Assembly (NCBI GenBank): GCA_038502395.1
Contig: JARJIL010000009.1
Coordinates: 41,193,647 to 41,257,646 of the forward strand
Direction of reading: 5' to 3'
From: Dittrichia graveolens
Taxonomy: Eukaryota; Streptophyta; Magnoliopsida; Asterales; Asteraceae
DNA: 64,000 nt
Shown: piece after piece, positions 32,606 to 44,771 of the stretch
Position numbering within the stretch: the first letter of the stretch is position 1
Layout: each line of letters opens with the position of its first letter
Made by a program: the position numbers and the translations under genes
The notes under the pieces: model-generated
Database searches by the model: none
What the model saw: only the letters and a program-made list of their open reading frames with translations
What the model was told of the DNA's origin: nothing

Positions 32606-32699
32606 TGCGATGTTTTATTAGTCTCACAATACCCACAAGTAAGAGTCCACCCACAATACCCACGAGGATCATACCTGCAAGTACTACGGCAGTAGGCAT
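32388..32699 (-). pseudogene. Small membrane-protein gene, right inverted copy, with nonsense codon
   Basis: Encodes MPTAVVLAGMILVGIVGG and on through the same hydrophobic Gly-rich helix to KHRRCEDD, then the Ser/Thr-rich stretch. At 32502-32504 a TAG stands where the left copy has CAG (after SDLAP). Past the stop the frame continues with the same tail (PPYKKK, NLNDLVYDEK) to a TAA at 32388-32390. A longer N-terminus from a Met at 32774 is possible, but it is not conserved in the left copy. The short product, about 65 residues from 32699, would keep the membrane helix. It is either a truncated gene or a pseudogene. Family not recognised. Confidence 0.68.
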
Positions 32700-32839
32700 G
32701 TTGAGAGGTGGAAGATGATGATACAGACCTATAAATAAGAGTGGACGGAGTGGTAGGAAGTAAAGCCGCTCCATGCCGGCGTTGATTTAATTTGGAGTGG
32801 AAATTTCCGCGTGGCGTGGAAGCTGGGAAATGATTCATG

Positions 32840-34926
32840 CCAATATAATATTAAGTTGAATGCTAGCTATTTAATTGAGGTGATTTAAAAGCTGACGTAT
32901 CAAAACATATTTAATTTGGAAACTCACATGAATTCTTGATATTTAATTTTGCTTGCAGTTTTTTTAATTGTCAAGTATTGAGTCTGCCCTTTATTAATTT
33001 TTTTTACATAGAAAATCACTACAATAAATATGTTATTTATCCACGCTTTATAAAAAACGCGTTTGGGTTTCAAGCGTTGTCATGTTTTTAATTGTGAAAA
33101 AAAGTTTAAATGTAGATATTGTTTAGAAAAGAAAAAAACTCTATATTTATAAATTTGTAGATTTGATTTTAAAAGTTCACATTAATGATATGTAAACTTA
33201 GTAATAAATAGATAATTATAAAGGTTCTCACTTAAAAGCGTGCATTTTTTAACTCTGGAATTTTCATCAAGATTTCCACGATTAAAAGTGTAAAAACTTA
33301 GATAATTTATCCATGCTAATAAACGTGATTTTTTACTCGAATTTTTACACTTTCAAATTGTACTATTTTATATTTATGGTATTTATTATTTTGCTATATT
33401 TTTATTTTTAAAATTTTAAATGAATTTTATTTTCATTTATTTTAGAATTTTTATTTTATTTTCATTGATTATTATTACATTAAATGTGTAAGTAATAAAT
33501 AACGTGGGTCCCTTAGTTTAATGTTGTGAGTAGTGACCATTACGGACCTAAGTGGTGTCTAAGTGATAGGTTGCGTGGTGTGAATGGAAAACTGACGTGG
33601 CAGTGTGGTGGGTGTGATAGGAGGTGACCACTCCTAGCACTCTAAGCAACAAAAGGGAATATTGAACATGACACGTGGCAGACTCATATGTATATCCATT
33701 GAGCGGGAAAACATAAAAACCAGTTGCTAGAAAAAGGACACATGGCATAATATTTACTTCCGGTCAACACCGACAATCTCCGGCCACCATTGATTTATAA
33801 AAAAAACCCAAATATTCAAAACCGAACGAATTACATATACAAAACTGGAAAAGAACTTTTAAATCAATCTGGATGATGAGCCGTTTGTAGCCCAACGACA
33901 GAGAGAGATCGCCCGAGAGAAAGAGCGATGGATTTTTTTTAAGGAGAGGGAAAGACAAAACTGTTGTGGAGAAGGAGACGATGGATACGGTTGATTTTTG
34001 GATTTATTTTATTATTAGTTTTTTTATTAAAGACAATTTAATTGTCATTTGTATAGTGTTGTTGTGTTGGAATTACGATACCTCTTTTAATACATAACTT
34101 ACAACACCCATTGAACTAGTTGTGAATTTGAATTTCTGATTTTTTGTGTAAATGGAATTATGAATACACGATTTTAAATAACTGGATTATTTTTGCATAA
34201 TTCTCATTGTTGTGTAAATGTAACTAGATTGTTTTTGTGTAAATCTAATATTAGATTCGATGCTTTATGAATCTAACAAAGTTATAAATATAATATTATA
34301 TAAAAGAAAAATTATATATCCTCATACATTTTCTTCTACTTTACCTTCATACTCATCACAAGATAACATGAGGAGTTTACTAATTCTCTTCTATAATCTA
34401 TTTTATTGATTTTGACACTTGTATTGATTGTGTAAGTATAAGAATAAGTAGGAGAAAAAAGTAGAATGATATATCACCTCTTTATATTAAATTAGATGTC
34501 CCTGTAATAAACGTTTAAAAATAATAAATATTAAAATAATTATAAGACATAGAATAAATGAGATCAAAACTATATGTCGTGTTCCAAAAAGTTAAAATAA
34601 TTATAAAATAAGAAATAAATGATGCCATTAGGATTACTTTTGTAGAGAAAGAAATTAAATCTCATATAATCTTTACGTTTTTTACTTCTGATAATTCAAA
34701 TTTTATCTAAACTAGATATAATCGTCTAACTAATTTTATTCATACTATTTTTTATTAATATTATATTATAAGATAATATAATATATGTAATCATGTGAAG
34801 AATTTGGATTGGTTTTTGTATATGGAACGACAGATAAGTGATATGGATCACTCATCTAAATCTAAGCATGTTTTAGAAAGGATATAAATTAGTCTTTTAT
34901 TTAGAAATTAGCAAGGTTGCAAATTT
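32840..34926. other. AT-rich non-coding stretch, possible CACTA-like end
   Basis: No gene is supported. Near 33018 the sequence CACTACAATAAATATG, followed by short repeats such as AAAAGCGTG, AAAAGTGTAAAAA and AAACGTGA, resembles a CACTA-type terminus with subterminal repeats. A matching inverted end is not convincing (TTTGTATAGTG near 34046 is the best candidate). The remainder is AT-rich. Confidence 0.35.
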
Positions 34927-35129
34927 GGCTTCCGGTTCATCCCGCATCCCCAGTTCTACTTACCAAAAATGGCCCACTAGGAGCTCTCGATTCCATGGCA
35001 CGGCTCAACGAAGCAGCCGTGCCATCCTACCTATTTAAAGTTTGAGAATAGGTCGAGGGGGTTGCACCCACGATGCCTTTAATCATTCGCTTTACCTGAT
35101 AGAACTTGCACTCGGGCTCTAGCTATTCC

Positions 35130-35161
<32 letters not shown>

Positions 35162-35410
35162 CGGTTTGATTAGTCTTTCGCCCCTATACCCAAGTAAGAC
35201 GAACGATTTGCACGACAGTGTCGTTGCGGGCCTCCACCAGAGTTTCCTCTGGCTTCGCCCTGCTCAGGCGTAGTTCACCATCTTTCGGGTCCCGACAAGC
35301 ATGCTCACACTCGAACACTTCTCAAAAGATCAAGGTCGGTTGGCGGTGCACCCCACAAGAAGGATCCCACCAATCAGCTTCCTTGCCATTTGCGGGTTTA
35401 CTCACCCGTT
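34927..35410 (-). pseudogene. 25S rRNA internal fragment, dispersed copy
   Basis: Starts inside the 25S interval shared by the main array (GGCTTCCGGTTCATCCCGCAT) and ends at the same right-hand junction (CTCACCCGTTTAAGGGTTTC), with satellite following. It is shortened on the left by about 280 bp compared with the long copies. The shared junction shows descent from the same 25S-satellite fusion 25 kb away. Confidence 0.9.
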
Positions 35411-35790
35411 TAAGGGTTTCAAGTTAATTCCTAATAAAATTATGAAGGGTTTCAAGTTAATATGCTTTGAGAGTTAATATGCTTTTGTGAAAGGTTTCAA
35501 GTTAATATTCTTTGAGGTTTCCTAATCAAGAGTTGATGCTTAATGACCCAAGGGATGTCCATGATAACCTTTATGGACTAGAGTTGGGTTAATATGCTTT
35601 GAGAGTTAATATCTTTTGAGGTTTCCTAATCAAATTGTGAAGGGTTTCAAGTTAATATTCTTTGAGGTTTCCTAATCAAGAGTTGATGCTTAATGACCCA
35701 AGGGATGTCCATGATAACCTTTATGGACTAGAGTTGGGTTAATATGCTTTGAGAGTTAATATCTTTTGAGGTTAATATGCTTTGATCGCC
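35411..35790. repeat. Dispersed satellite segment
   Basis: The same satellite words as 1-9937, including a local duplication of about 118 bp (CTTTGAGGTTTCCTAATCAA to TTAATATCTTTTGAGG, 35510 and 35655). It ends near 35785 in TTAATATGCTTTGATCGCCG. Confidence 0.88.
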
Positions 35791-36038
35791 GAAAATGTTA
35801 TGGGATTAGGTCTTTGAGCTGGGTTTGAATGTTTTAAGATGCAGGTCAAAATTATGGGATGCCATCAAGGTCTAATATTTTCTACTATACTTTAACCCCT
35901 ACTACTTATGTCACCCCGGGGGTTATAATCTCGAACCGCTACTACTCTACTAGGGGTTATAATTCAAAACCCCTACTGGTTTAGTAAGGGTTACATAAGT
36001 AGTAGGGGATAGAATCTAACCTCTACTACTTATGTAAC
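35791..36038. repeat. Subterminal-like repeats, left of the Copia insertion
   Basis: Short direct and inverted copies of ACCCCTACTAC and GTAGTAGGGG (for example 35886-36034). Dense repeats of this kind are typical of CACTA transposon ends. They are cut by the Copia element at 36039 and resume at 43935. No terminal CACTA motif is seen, so the class is tentative. Confidence 0.5.
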
Positions 36039-36924
36039 TGTTGAGTTTTCGTGGTCTAAAATCGAAGCGGAAACAAAACGGGTAGAAAAACTTTTTGAAA
36101 ATTGACTACGAACATGCCCACCAAATGGACCAAAACTCTAGACTTGACTAAACGACAAAATAAAACATACAATGAGATAGAGTTATACCCTCGATGCTAT
36201 CTTCTTGGTACGTGCGGTTTTGGAGTTTGGAAGTCTTGTGCACTAACGTGTACACCTCTACCAAAGTCCACACCAAGCTACTATCGCCTCACACTTGCTA
36301 GAGTGTTAGATAAGCCTATCTAAACACCACCAAGATGTATATCACAAGAGAACCAAAGCCTTGGAACCTTTCTCGTGCTTGAGAGAATTTTGTGTATGCA
36401 AATGTATATAGTCTAGAAAACCAATTCTTGGAACATGACCATATTAGTATCATGGCACTTATATAGAACTCAAAACCAGCTCAAAAAACACGCACACTAA
36501 TGTCATTTTCAGTTTCTAGAATAATGACAATTAACACCATACTTAACTACCTTTCAAAGCCTAGTTAAGAGGCTGTTGCTGCCTGAGGCACGGCCGTGCC
36601 TCATAAGGTACGGCCGTGCCAGCCCAAGAGGCCACGCCTAAGTCACGCCCGACTTAGGCTCGTGCGGCACAGGGCACGGGCGTACCTAGCCACATGCCAT
36701 GCCCAAGTCACGCCCGACTTGGGCTCGTGCCTGCCCGTAGGGCACGGCCGTACCTCAAAGAGGCACGGGGCGTGCCTTGGCCCACCAGAACCAGTTTCTG
36801 GTTTTCTCTCTCATTAGACCCTTCGTGATGCCGGAATCGATACTTGGCGTGTGACCCAAAAGGCCCTTGCTTCATCAGTCATGATACCAACTCGTGTGTG
36901 TGTGTCAGTGGACATAATCCAACA
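36039..36924 (-). repeat. Copia left (3-prime) LTR
   Basis: 886 bp, TGTTGAGTTTTCGTGG to ATAATCCAACA. It contains a GC-rich region (36580-36785) of palindromic GGCACGGCCGTGCC-type words. It is 448 bp longer than its partner. Confidence 0.93.
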
Positions 36925-36940
36925 GACTCCCACTTGCACA
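36925..36940 (-). other. Copia polypurine tract
   Basis: Minus strand GTGCAAGTGGGAGTC directly abuts the 3-prime LTR. Confidence 0.7.
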
Positions 36941-37818
36941 TGACAAACTTACGAAAGGCATCACCGACATAGAGCGGCCTCTAGCAAGGCATCTATGCCC
37001 CCAAGTCAGCACAAGGTTTGTCTTCCCAAAACAAATACCTAACCAAAAGGAAAGTTCCTATAGATAAGTGATTATATACCCCTTCGTTCACGATATCCGT
37101 TGTGAATGCAGGTCATGGAACATGATCAACCCCAAATCATTCACGATTATGTTTCTCGATATAGACTAACTATGACTAACAAAAACAAGTTGCACAATTG
37201 ATCCATCATCAATTCAACTTGAGCACGGCCATGCATTTTGATTTGTCATCAGCTTAGTCAACGAGGGGCCCAAGAATATCTCTCAAAAGAGGAACGAATA
37301 CCTTTGACTACACCGCCCTATCATAATAACAACTTCTTGCCTTAAACCTTCCCTTATAACAGCCAGTTACGAACTGCGTTAGAAAGCAATCTAAACAAGT
37401 CCAAGTTAATAATCATGCAACGCGTGCATCTCTAGTAGAAGGATAAATAATATTATCATCCTGATTTACTCGTGATAATATCCATGAAGTAAACTCAGGT
37501 ACGGGTCCTCCAATTACTTAATCACCATTAAGTACAGGCTAGTGTTGCGTAAACAAGTATTCAATCCAAGATGAAAACTTTACCAACCACTTGCCTCGAT
37601 CTTAATTCACTTCTTCCTTCCAATGAAGAACGACCGATCGTGGAGTATTTAGAATAAACAAGTTTATTCATGGAAGTATTAAACATGCAAAGATAGAACA
37701 CAATAATGTTTCATAAAGTAACCGCACCATGCGTATGTTAAATCCCCATTTAATAGTCATTACAATAAGAAATACATTATTGCTTTAATGTTCTCAATAA
37801 CAAATACAACTAAAATAA

Positions 37819-38760
37819 TTAAACCAGATCACTAGCAAATCTAATACCAATAGACTTAGCATGAGAATCATGCTTAACTTGCGACAAAGGCTTGGTAAGT
37901 GGATCTGCCAAGTTCCCGTCAGTCGGTACTCTACTAACCACAATGTCACCATTCTCGATGATATCACGAATAAAATGATATTTTCGAGCAATGTGTCTCG
38001 TACGTTGATGCACTCTTGGTTCCTTAGCTAGAGCTACTGCACCCTCATTGTCACAGAAGATCTCAATAGGGTTAGCGATGCTAGGAACAACTCCAAGGTC
38101 TTGAATGAATTTCTTCATCCAGACGGCTTCCTTAGCAGCCTCGCTTGCAGCAATATACTCTGACTCCGTGGTTGAATCAGCCACGGTATCTTGCTGGGAA
38201 ATTCTCCAACTTATTGCTCCGCCTTTTAACAAGAATACAAATCCCGATTGAGACCGGCAATCATCCTTGTCCATTTGGAAGCTAGCATAAGAATATCCAG
38301 TAACTCTGAGCTCCTCCGATCCACCGAACACTAAAAACATTTCCTTAGTTCTCCGAAGATATTTAAGGATGTTTTTAACCGCAACCCAATGACTTTGACC
38401 AGGGTTAGCCTGATATCGGCTCGTCATGCTCAAGGCATACGACACATCAGGCCGAGTACATAGCATAGCATACATGATCGATCCCACTGCCGAAGCATAC
38501 GGGACTCGACTCATTTCCTCTAGTTCTTTTTGAGAACTAGGACATTGAGACTTGCTCAACGCTATACCATGCAACATAGGCAAATTCCGTTTCTTGGAAT
38601 CTTGCATCTTGAACCTCTTCAAGACTTTATCTATGTACGTACTCTGGCTCAAACTAATGAGTCTCTTAGATCTATCTCTATAGATCTTTATCCCCAAAAT
38701 ATATGCTGCTTCTCCCATGTCTTTCATAGAGAAGTAACTCCCAAGCCAGGTTTTTACTTC
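37819..38760 (-). pseudogene. Copia RT C-terminus and RNase H
   Basis: Continues the same frame past a stop at 38761-38763. Begins EVKTWLGSYFSMKDMGEAAY, then the Copia connection (LISLSQSTYIDKVLKRF). RNase H follows: CRSQSGFVFLLKGGAISW, DSTTESEYIAASEAAKEAVW, FCDNEGAVALAKEPRVH, and the terminal NLADPLTKPL. In the first RNase H motif GYSYASFQ stands where an Asp is usual (GYTDASFQ), so the first catalytic Asp is replaced and activity is unlikely. Expected product in an intact element: the RNA-removing domain of the Pol polyprotein. Confidence 0.85.
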
Positions 38761-39294
38761 CTACAAGGTAGTCACGTCACTTCCTATGAGTAGTATGTCA
38801 TCTACATACAAGACTAGAAAAACTACAACACTCCCACTAGCCCTGACATACACACAAGGTTCATCCTTGCTTTTAGAAAAGCCAAACTCTTTGACCTTTT
38901 CATCAAAGCAAATGTTCCAACTCCGAGATGTTTGCTTAAGTCCATAAATGGACCTCTTAAGCTTGCAGACTTTATTAGGATATTTGTGGTTTACATAACC
39001 ATCCGGTTGTGGCATGTAAACCTCCTCTGCCAACTTCCCATTAAGGAAGGTAGTCTTGACATCCATCTGCCATATTTCGTAATCGTAATATGCAGCGATA
39101 GCCATTAGTATCCTAATAGACTTCAACATAGCCACCGGAGAAAAGGTTTCATCATAGTCTACACCATGAGTTTGAGTGAAACCTTTTGCTACCAGTCGGG
39201 CTTTGAAGGTGTCTACCTTTCCATCCATGTTAGTCTTCTTCCTGAAGACCCATTTGCACCCTACAGGCTTGTAGCTAGGTACCGGATCAACCAA
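38761..39294 (-). pseudogene. Copia reverse transcriptase core
   Basis: Same frame as gag and RNase H. Starts after a TGA at 39298-39300, where Trp is expected (NQV, stop, DLVDPVPSYKP). Contains KWVFRKKTNMDG, ARLVAKGFTQTHGVDYDETF, WQMDVKTTFLNG, SIYGLKQTSRSW and the catalytic LYVDDILLIG. All RT motifs are present. The fragment ends at a TAG where Gln is expected. Confidence 0.87.
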
Positions 39295-39297
39295 GTC

Positions 39298-39960
39298 TCA
39301 CACTTGATTATCCGCCATGGATTGCATCTCACTGTCCATTGCCTCCTTCCACCTAGCAGACTCAGGGCCCGCTACGGCTTCCCGGTAGTTGGTCGGTTCA
39401 CTATGATCCACCAATAGCTCGTCACCCTCGGATATGATAAACCGATATCTTTCTGGCTCATTACGAACTCTACCAGATCTACGGAGCTCTAATGGTTGTG
39501 TATTAGGCACCTCATCCACAGTTGGTTGAGGTTCCACTTCTTCTGGTGCGCCGACCTCAGAAGCGGTACTAGTGCCAACATCAGGTTGATCATTGGTGTC
39601 ATCTAGAGTTTCTTCTAGATCGACTTGCAATGTTTGTAAAACAAATATCCCATAGAAACAGCTGGGTAGCCAATGAAAATACACTTCTCGGCTCTGGGTT
39701 CAAGTTTGTCTTGAGCTTCACGTCTCACGTAATCCTCACAACCCCAAACCTTGAGATAGGCTAGCGAAGGAACACTTCCATGCCACATCTCGAACGGTGT
39801 ACTTGCAACCTTCTTCGTTGGTACAAGGTTTAAGGTCCTAGCAGCGGTTTCCAAAGCATAACCCCAAAAACTTGCGGGTAGCTTTGTACGTCTCATCATG
39901 GGACGAACCATATCCAATAAAGTTCGGTTCCTCCTCTCAGTGACCTCATTTAATTTGTGG
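39298..39960 (-). pseudogene. Copia integrase C-terminus and linker, double frameshift
   Basis: From about 39960 to 39660 coding moves to another frame (NEVTERRNRTLLDMVRPMMR, then FWGYALETAARTLN, FEMWHGSVPSLAYLKVWGC), then returns to the original frame (LELRRSGRVRNEPERY, WKEAMDSEMQSM) by 39640. Compensating indels must lie at both edges. The catalytic Glu of integrase (TERRNRT) is present but out of frame with the Asp residues. Confidence 0.8.
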
Positions 39961-41784
39961 TGTCCTGGGTGGAGTAAGTTGTGAAATAATTCCACAACCC
40001 CTAAGATGATCAAGAAACTCGGTACTAAGATACTCATCACCCCCATCGGATCTGAGAATCTTAATCCGTTTGCCCAATTGATTCTGCACTTCGTTTTGGT
40101 ATGTCTTAAACACCTCAAAGGTTTCAGACCTATGCTTAAGTAAATAAACATAACCATATCTACTGAAATCATCAGTAAAAGAAACGAAGTACTTACAGTT
40201 TTTTCTTGTAGCAGACCTGAACGGACCACACACATCAGTGTGAACAATGTCCAACAAGTCTTTGCCCCTTTCACTAACGCCGGTGAAGGGCACTTTAGTC
40301 ATTTTGCCTAATAAACAAGAATCGCATACTTCGCTTGACCCGTGGTTAAACGATTCCAAAATCCCATCCACTTGGAGTTTGGCGATACGTTTCTTGCTTA
40401 TATGGCCAAGACGACTATGCCACAAAGACAACTTGTCCAATACACCTTTGGACTTAGAATCAATGTTCATGACTGATTTATTACCATCCAAACACACACT
40501 TGTTTCATAAATCCCACGACATGGATAAACTTTAAAGTAATGAACATCATTTCTCAAACAAAAGATAATTCCATTATTAAAACCAAAATCATATCCATCG
40601 TCATACAAAGCGTGAAAGGAAATAATGTTTCGTGCCACGCAGGGTGAAAAACAAACATTCAATAAGCTAATAGCAAGTCCTGATGGAAAGGCGAGATCAA
40701 CACTTCCTATCCGCTCCACGGGAACCACATCCTTGTTTCCCATGATCAGGTCAAGCTCTCCAGCACCCAGCGCCCTACTTCTTTTTAGCACTTGCACATT
40801 ATTACAAATATGAATACCACAACCGGTATCAAGTACCCAGCCGTTAGAAGTAGCAGTATTGTGGAGTTCAATCATAAACGTACCTAAGTTACCCGCTCCC
40901 TTCGGTTTTACCCGCTTGAGCTCCTCAAGGTACTCTGGGCAAGAACGCCGCCAATGCCCCTTTTCCTTGCAGTGGAAGCACTCGGCTTCCGCAGGGTCCT
41001 CGGCCGGTGGAACCATCACGGCTTTCCACTTGCCCTGTGGGGCCAGACTCGGGTTAGGTTTTGCAACCTTCCCCTTACCCTTTCCCTTAGAGGGGGGAGC
41101 GCCTTTTCTTTTGGTTCCGCCTCCCTAGATGGCTAGGACGGGTTTGGATGAGGAAGGCTTCTTGGACATGTCGGACTCCACGGTCTTTAACATTCCGTGA
41201 AGTTCCATTAGGGACATGTCCATGCCATGGACATGATAGTTCCACACAAATTGTGAAAAAGAACTAGGAAGAGAACGGAGGATCACATCCACCGCCAACT
41301 CCCTCCCTAACGGGAATCCCAACCTCTCCAAGCGATCAACCAATGCTTTCATCTTAAGCACGTGAACGCTCACATTTCTGCCCTCTTGCATATGGCAATC
41401 GAAAAGGGACTTTAGGCACTCGAAGCACTCTAGCTTAGCCTGCTGTTGAAACATTTCCTTCAGCTGGTTAAGCATGTCATATGCTCCTAAATGTTCCATT
41501 TGCTTTTGAAGCTCAGGAATCATTGACGAGAGCATAATGCAAGACACTTTGTTCGTTTCCTTGACACGCTTGTCATACGCGTCTCGGACCGCCCTAGTCG
41601 CATTAACTGCAGGTGCCTCCGGCAAAGGCTCCTCGATGGCCCACATCTTTTGTTCATACCTAAGGGCTATCCTTAGTTGCATGAACCAATCCATGAAGTT
41701 TTGGCCATCGAGTTTGGCCTTTTCGAGGAACAACTTTAGGGAAATAGAGTTCGATGAAGATGTAGAAGCGTTGTTGGATGCCAT
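39946..41784 (-). pseudogene. Copia gag, protease and integrase core
   Basis: One frame, interrupted only by a TAG at 41125-41127. Residues 1-219 are gag (MASNNASTSSSNSISLKLFL, a UBN2-type gag domain). Beyond the stop come a Lys-rich linker, the zinc knuckle CFHCKEKGHWRRSC, the protease site VLDTGCGIHICNN, the integrase zinc domain (WHSRLGHISKKRI, CDSCLLGKM), and the catalytic Asp residues in VHTDVCGPF and LRSDGGDEYLS. The frame closes at PPRTPQ, where the next segment is shifted. Confidence 0.88.
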
Positions 41785-43477
41785 CTACAAAATTTAGAGT
41801 ACCAATTTTAGTTGTGAATCCTTGTAGAAATAACTACCCAATAGTTATAAAACTTAATTATTTGAACAAGGCTAAGAACCATATTTCACTCTATCTCATG
41901 ACGGGTTTACCGCGGATCATGAAATAAGTTATTTAGGCCGGTAGACAAATTACCAATTCCAACCATTGCAACTCTTAGAGCCTTGCGGGATCCCTTTCGA
42001 CATCAAATGTCTAAGGCATGTTTGATCCCTTCATACACCAATCCTTTTATTATTTCTTAAATGACTCGGCTAGAGATCGACATTATTTAAGCAACATAAA
42101 AGAATTTGTAAGTCGCCCGTCAAGACACACGTTGGTACCCTAACCCAATCATTGGTTCGTGCTTAAGCTCGATTACCAATATCGCGGGTTGCCACACTCA
42201 CCTTCGACACAACTCCACAAGGCATGACTCGTGCTAATGCTCGACAATCATCCAAGTTTCGTTAGATTTGGGTGGTGTCGTCTTACGGGTGGCGCGTGAC
42301 TTACTTTTCGAAAAATGGGTTTTTGTTTTTCGGGTTAAAAATAACATTTTAACAATTTTGACGAATTAGCAATTTATGTGACAAAAACTCCTTTTTATTC
42401 ACCGTTTAATATAAACACTTTTATATTAATATTTGCCAATTCTTATGCGCGTAGAAATATAAACTCATTTATAAATCTCTTTTGTTTTATATATTTTCAA
42501 AAAATTCTCTAGCATGCAAATCCTAAAGAATTCAAATATAAAAACAACCATGCATAAATATAAATAAAGACCCGGTAACATGCCCAAATCCTAAGTCTTT
42601 TCCCCGTGAACTAAAGGATGCTCCGTCACGATCTCCACACCGGCGAATCTCCCGGATTTGGTTCGTCAAGACGCCAACACCGTGTCTCCCGGTCGGTTTG
42701 ATGCAATATTACATATTTGAAAAAAATCCAAGTACGAGTACATAATAATAAGAAAACGACATGCAAGTCGCGATCCTAATAATCCATTACGAGTACAAAG
42801 ATTTAAATAAACGACATGCATGTCGCACCAAATATAAATATTACAACATTACGGCACACAGGCCAAAACCAAAACCAAAACCAAAACCAACCACAAACAT
42901 CACAAAGTCTATGGGCATATCAAGTTACCGGGCTACCACTACAAACACAACCAAGCGTAAGAAATGGTGTGCCACAAAACCATGTCTAACAAAGATAAAT
43001 ATATTTTGACCAAGATTGAAAAAACACTTATGGCACAACAAGCAATCCTTGTACATATGCATTAACAATTTTAATACACCTTTAAAACTGCATATTCATA
43101 TATACACCTAAAGATATATGTTTTTGTGAACTTCATGCCAAGTCACACAAAATATATAAAATTAGGAATCAAAATATAGTGGGGATCAACAGAATCAAAA
43201 CTAGTCTAAAATCCGGATTTTAATAGATTTAAACATATTGTTTCAAAAACTAATTCCGACCAAAAAACCATTAGGCACGGGCGTACCCCAGAGGGTACGG
43301 GCGTGCCTTCCATTTTGTCAGTGTACAGTTTAAACAATTTTAAACACTTTACGAATTCTGCCGGCACGGCCCGTACCCCCAGAGGTACGACCCTGCCCGG
43401 TCACCGGAAAACCATTTTTGACAGAAAACTCAGAAAATCCGGTTTTAACTCCAAAAGTGCAAAGCCGTGTTAGAGAT
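41785..43477 (-). other. Copia untranslated leader
   Basis: 1.7 kb between the primer site and gag, longer than in most Copia elements. It contains GC-rich palindromic words near 43275-43400 (GGCACGGGCGTACCCC), similar to those in the LTR, and an ACCAAAACCAAAACC run at 42863-42890. No gene is seen. Confidence 0.6.
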
Positions 43478-43490
43478 GGCTCTCATACCA
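43478..43490 (-). other. Copia primer binding site
   Basis: Minus strand TGGTATGAGAGCC, one mismatch from the tRNA-iMet site TGGTATCAGAGCC, next to the 5-prime LTR. Confidence 0.85.
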
Positions 43491-43491
43491 C

Positions 43492-43929
43492 TGTTGGGTT
43501 TTCGTGGTCTAAAATTGCAGCGGAAACAAAACGTGTAGAAAAACTTTTTGAAAATTGACTACGAACACGCCCACCAAATGGACCAAAACTCTAGACATGA
43601 CTAAGCGACAAAATAAAACATACAAAGAGATAGAGTTATACCCTCGATGCTATCTTCTTGGTACGTGCAGTTTTGGAGTTTGGAAGTCTTGTGCACTAAC
43701 GTACCTAGCCACAGGCCACGCCTGACTTGGGCTCGTGCCTGCCCGTAGGGCACGGCCTTACCTCATAGAGGCACGGGCGTGCCTTGGCCCACCAGAACCA
43801 GTTTCAGGTTTTCTCTCTCATTAGACCATCCGTGATGCCGAAATCGATACTTGGCGTGTGACCGAATAGGCCCTTGCTTCATGAGCCATGATACCAACTC
43901 GTGTGTGTGTCAGTGGACATAATCCAACA
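43492..43929 (-). repeat. Copia right (5-prime) LTR with internal deletion
   Basis: 438 bp. Matches the left LTR at both ends but jumps from GTGCACTAACGT directly to ACCTAGCCACAGG, losing about 448 bp. CGT is shared at both edges of the gap, consistent with a microhomology deletion. The missing part includes much of the GC-rich palindromic region. Confidence 0.9.
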
Positions 43930-43934
43930 GTAAC

Positions 43935-44770
43935 CCCTACTAAAGTTCTAGTAGGAGTTGGGGATTCTAACCCCGACTAACGTAACCAATAATTTTTTAT
44001 GTAACACGAACAACACACGATGCCATGTTTTGTTTTACTAACACGATTCCTAACGAAAAATTAAAGGTAATGGCAATGTACTTCCAAAGTACATTGCTAT
44101 CACCTTCAAGTTAGTGAGACTTGAACACAAGATAATAATCATAACATCATATAGAATCTAAACTAGATTTAAAAGTCAAATGACAATATTGTAGGTTCAC
44201 CACTCTGCTTGTTGTGTTGTTGTGCTGCAGTTTCAGAGTTCAGAAACTTAAACAAGAAAGATAACAACCAAACCCTATAACATCTACTATCCTTCAGCAG
44301 ATGCACCACTCTGCTTGTTGTGCTGTTTTCTTGCATACCTCCGGTTCCTCAAGAACTTGGGATCCATCTGCATCACAAAACAAATATTCAATTAGAAAAA
44401 AACATTAAACACCATTGCCTAAAAAGAGTTGCTAAATGAAAGAAAATAACTTTTTAGAAATGGCTATCAAATTAACAAAAACAAGATACTAAGACTCACC
44501 ACCATTAGATCATTGCAAATGTTCATTTAAAGTTAATAATAATAGAACAAGCAATTAGCACAGTGAAAGAAGACATGGAATAGCATATCCACCTTGATGC
44601 TTAATAACCCATTTAGTAATTGAATGTATTAAATTTTATAAAACCCTAATTTTATGGCTTATTAGTGTTTCCTAGGGGGTGTATGACGTTTACCCGAGGA
44701 AACCAAGTTTGACAATAAAAGTTCGATTGTTTACAACACAAAGATAAATCGTCTTAAGATAAATAAGCAT
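43935..44770. other. Subterminal-like repeats and AT-rich DNA right of the Copia element
   Basis: CCCCTACTAAAG and ACCCCGACTAA words continue the repeats cut at 36038, then fade by about 44000. A near palindrome GTACTTCCAAAGTAC occurs near 44080. From 44100 to 44770 it is probably the 3-prime flank of the minus-strand gene that ends at 44772. Confidence 0.45.
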
Positions 44771-44771
44771 G

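Larger units (their letters stand above)
36039..43929 (-). mobile_element. Copia LTR retrotransposon, 7.9 kb, degenerate
   Basis: Minus-strand element with TGTTG...CAACA LTRs and a perfect 5-bp target duplication GTAAC (36034-36038 and 43930-43934). Internal order is gag, protease, integrase, reverse transcriptase, RNase H. Coding is nearly one frame from 41784 to 37819, broken by three stops (41125, 39298 and 38761) and by a shifted segment around 39955-39660. The RT and RNase H resemble those of TNT1-type plant elements. It inserted into sequence with AACCCCTAC repeats. Confidence 0.94.

Noticed and set aside
33015..34060. Complete CACTA element
   Set aside because: A CACTACAA-type left end and short subterminal repeats are visible, but no matching inverted right end or 3-bp target duplication could be confirmed.
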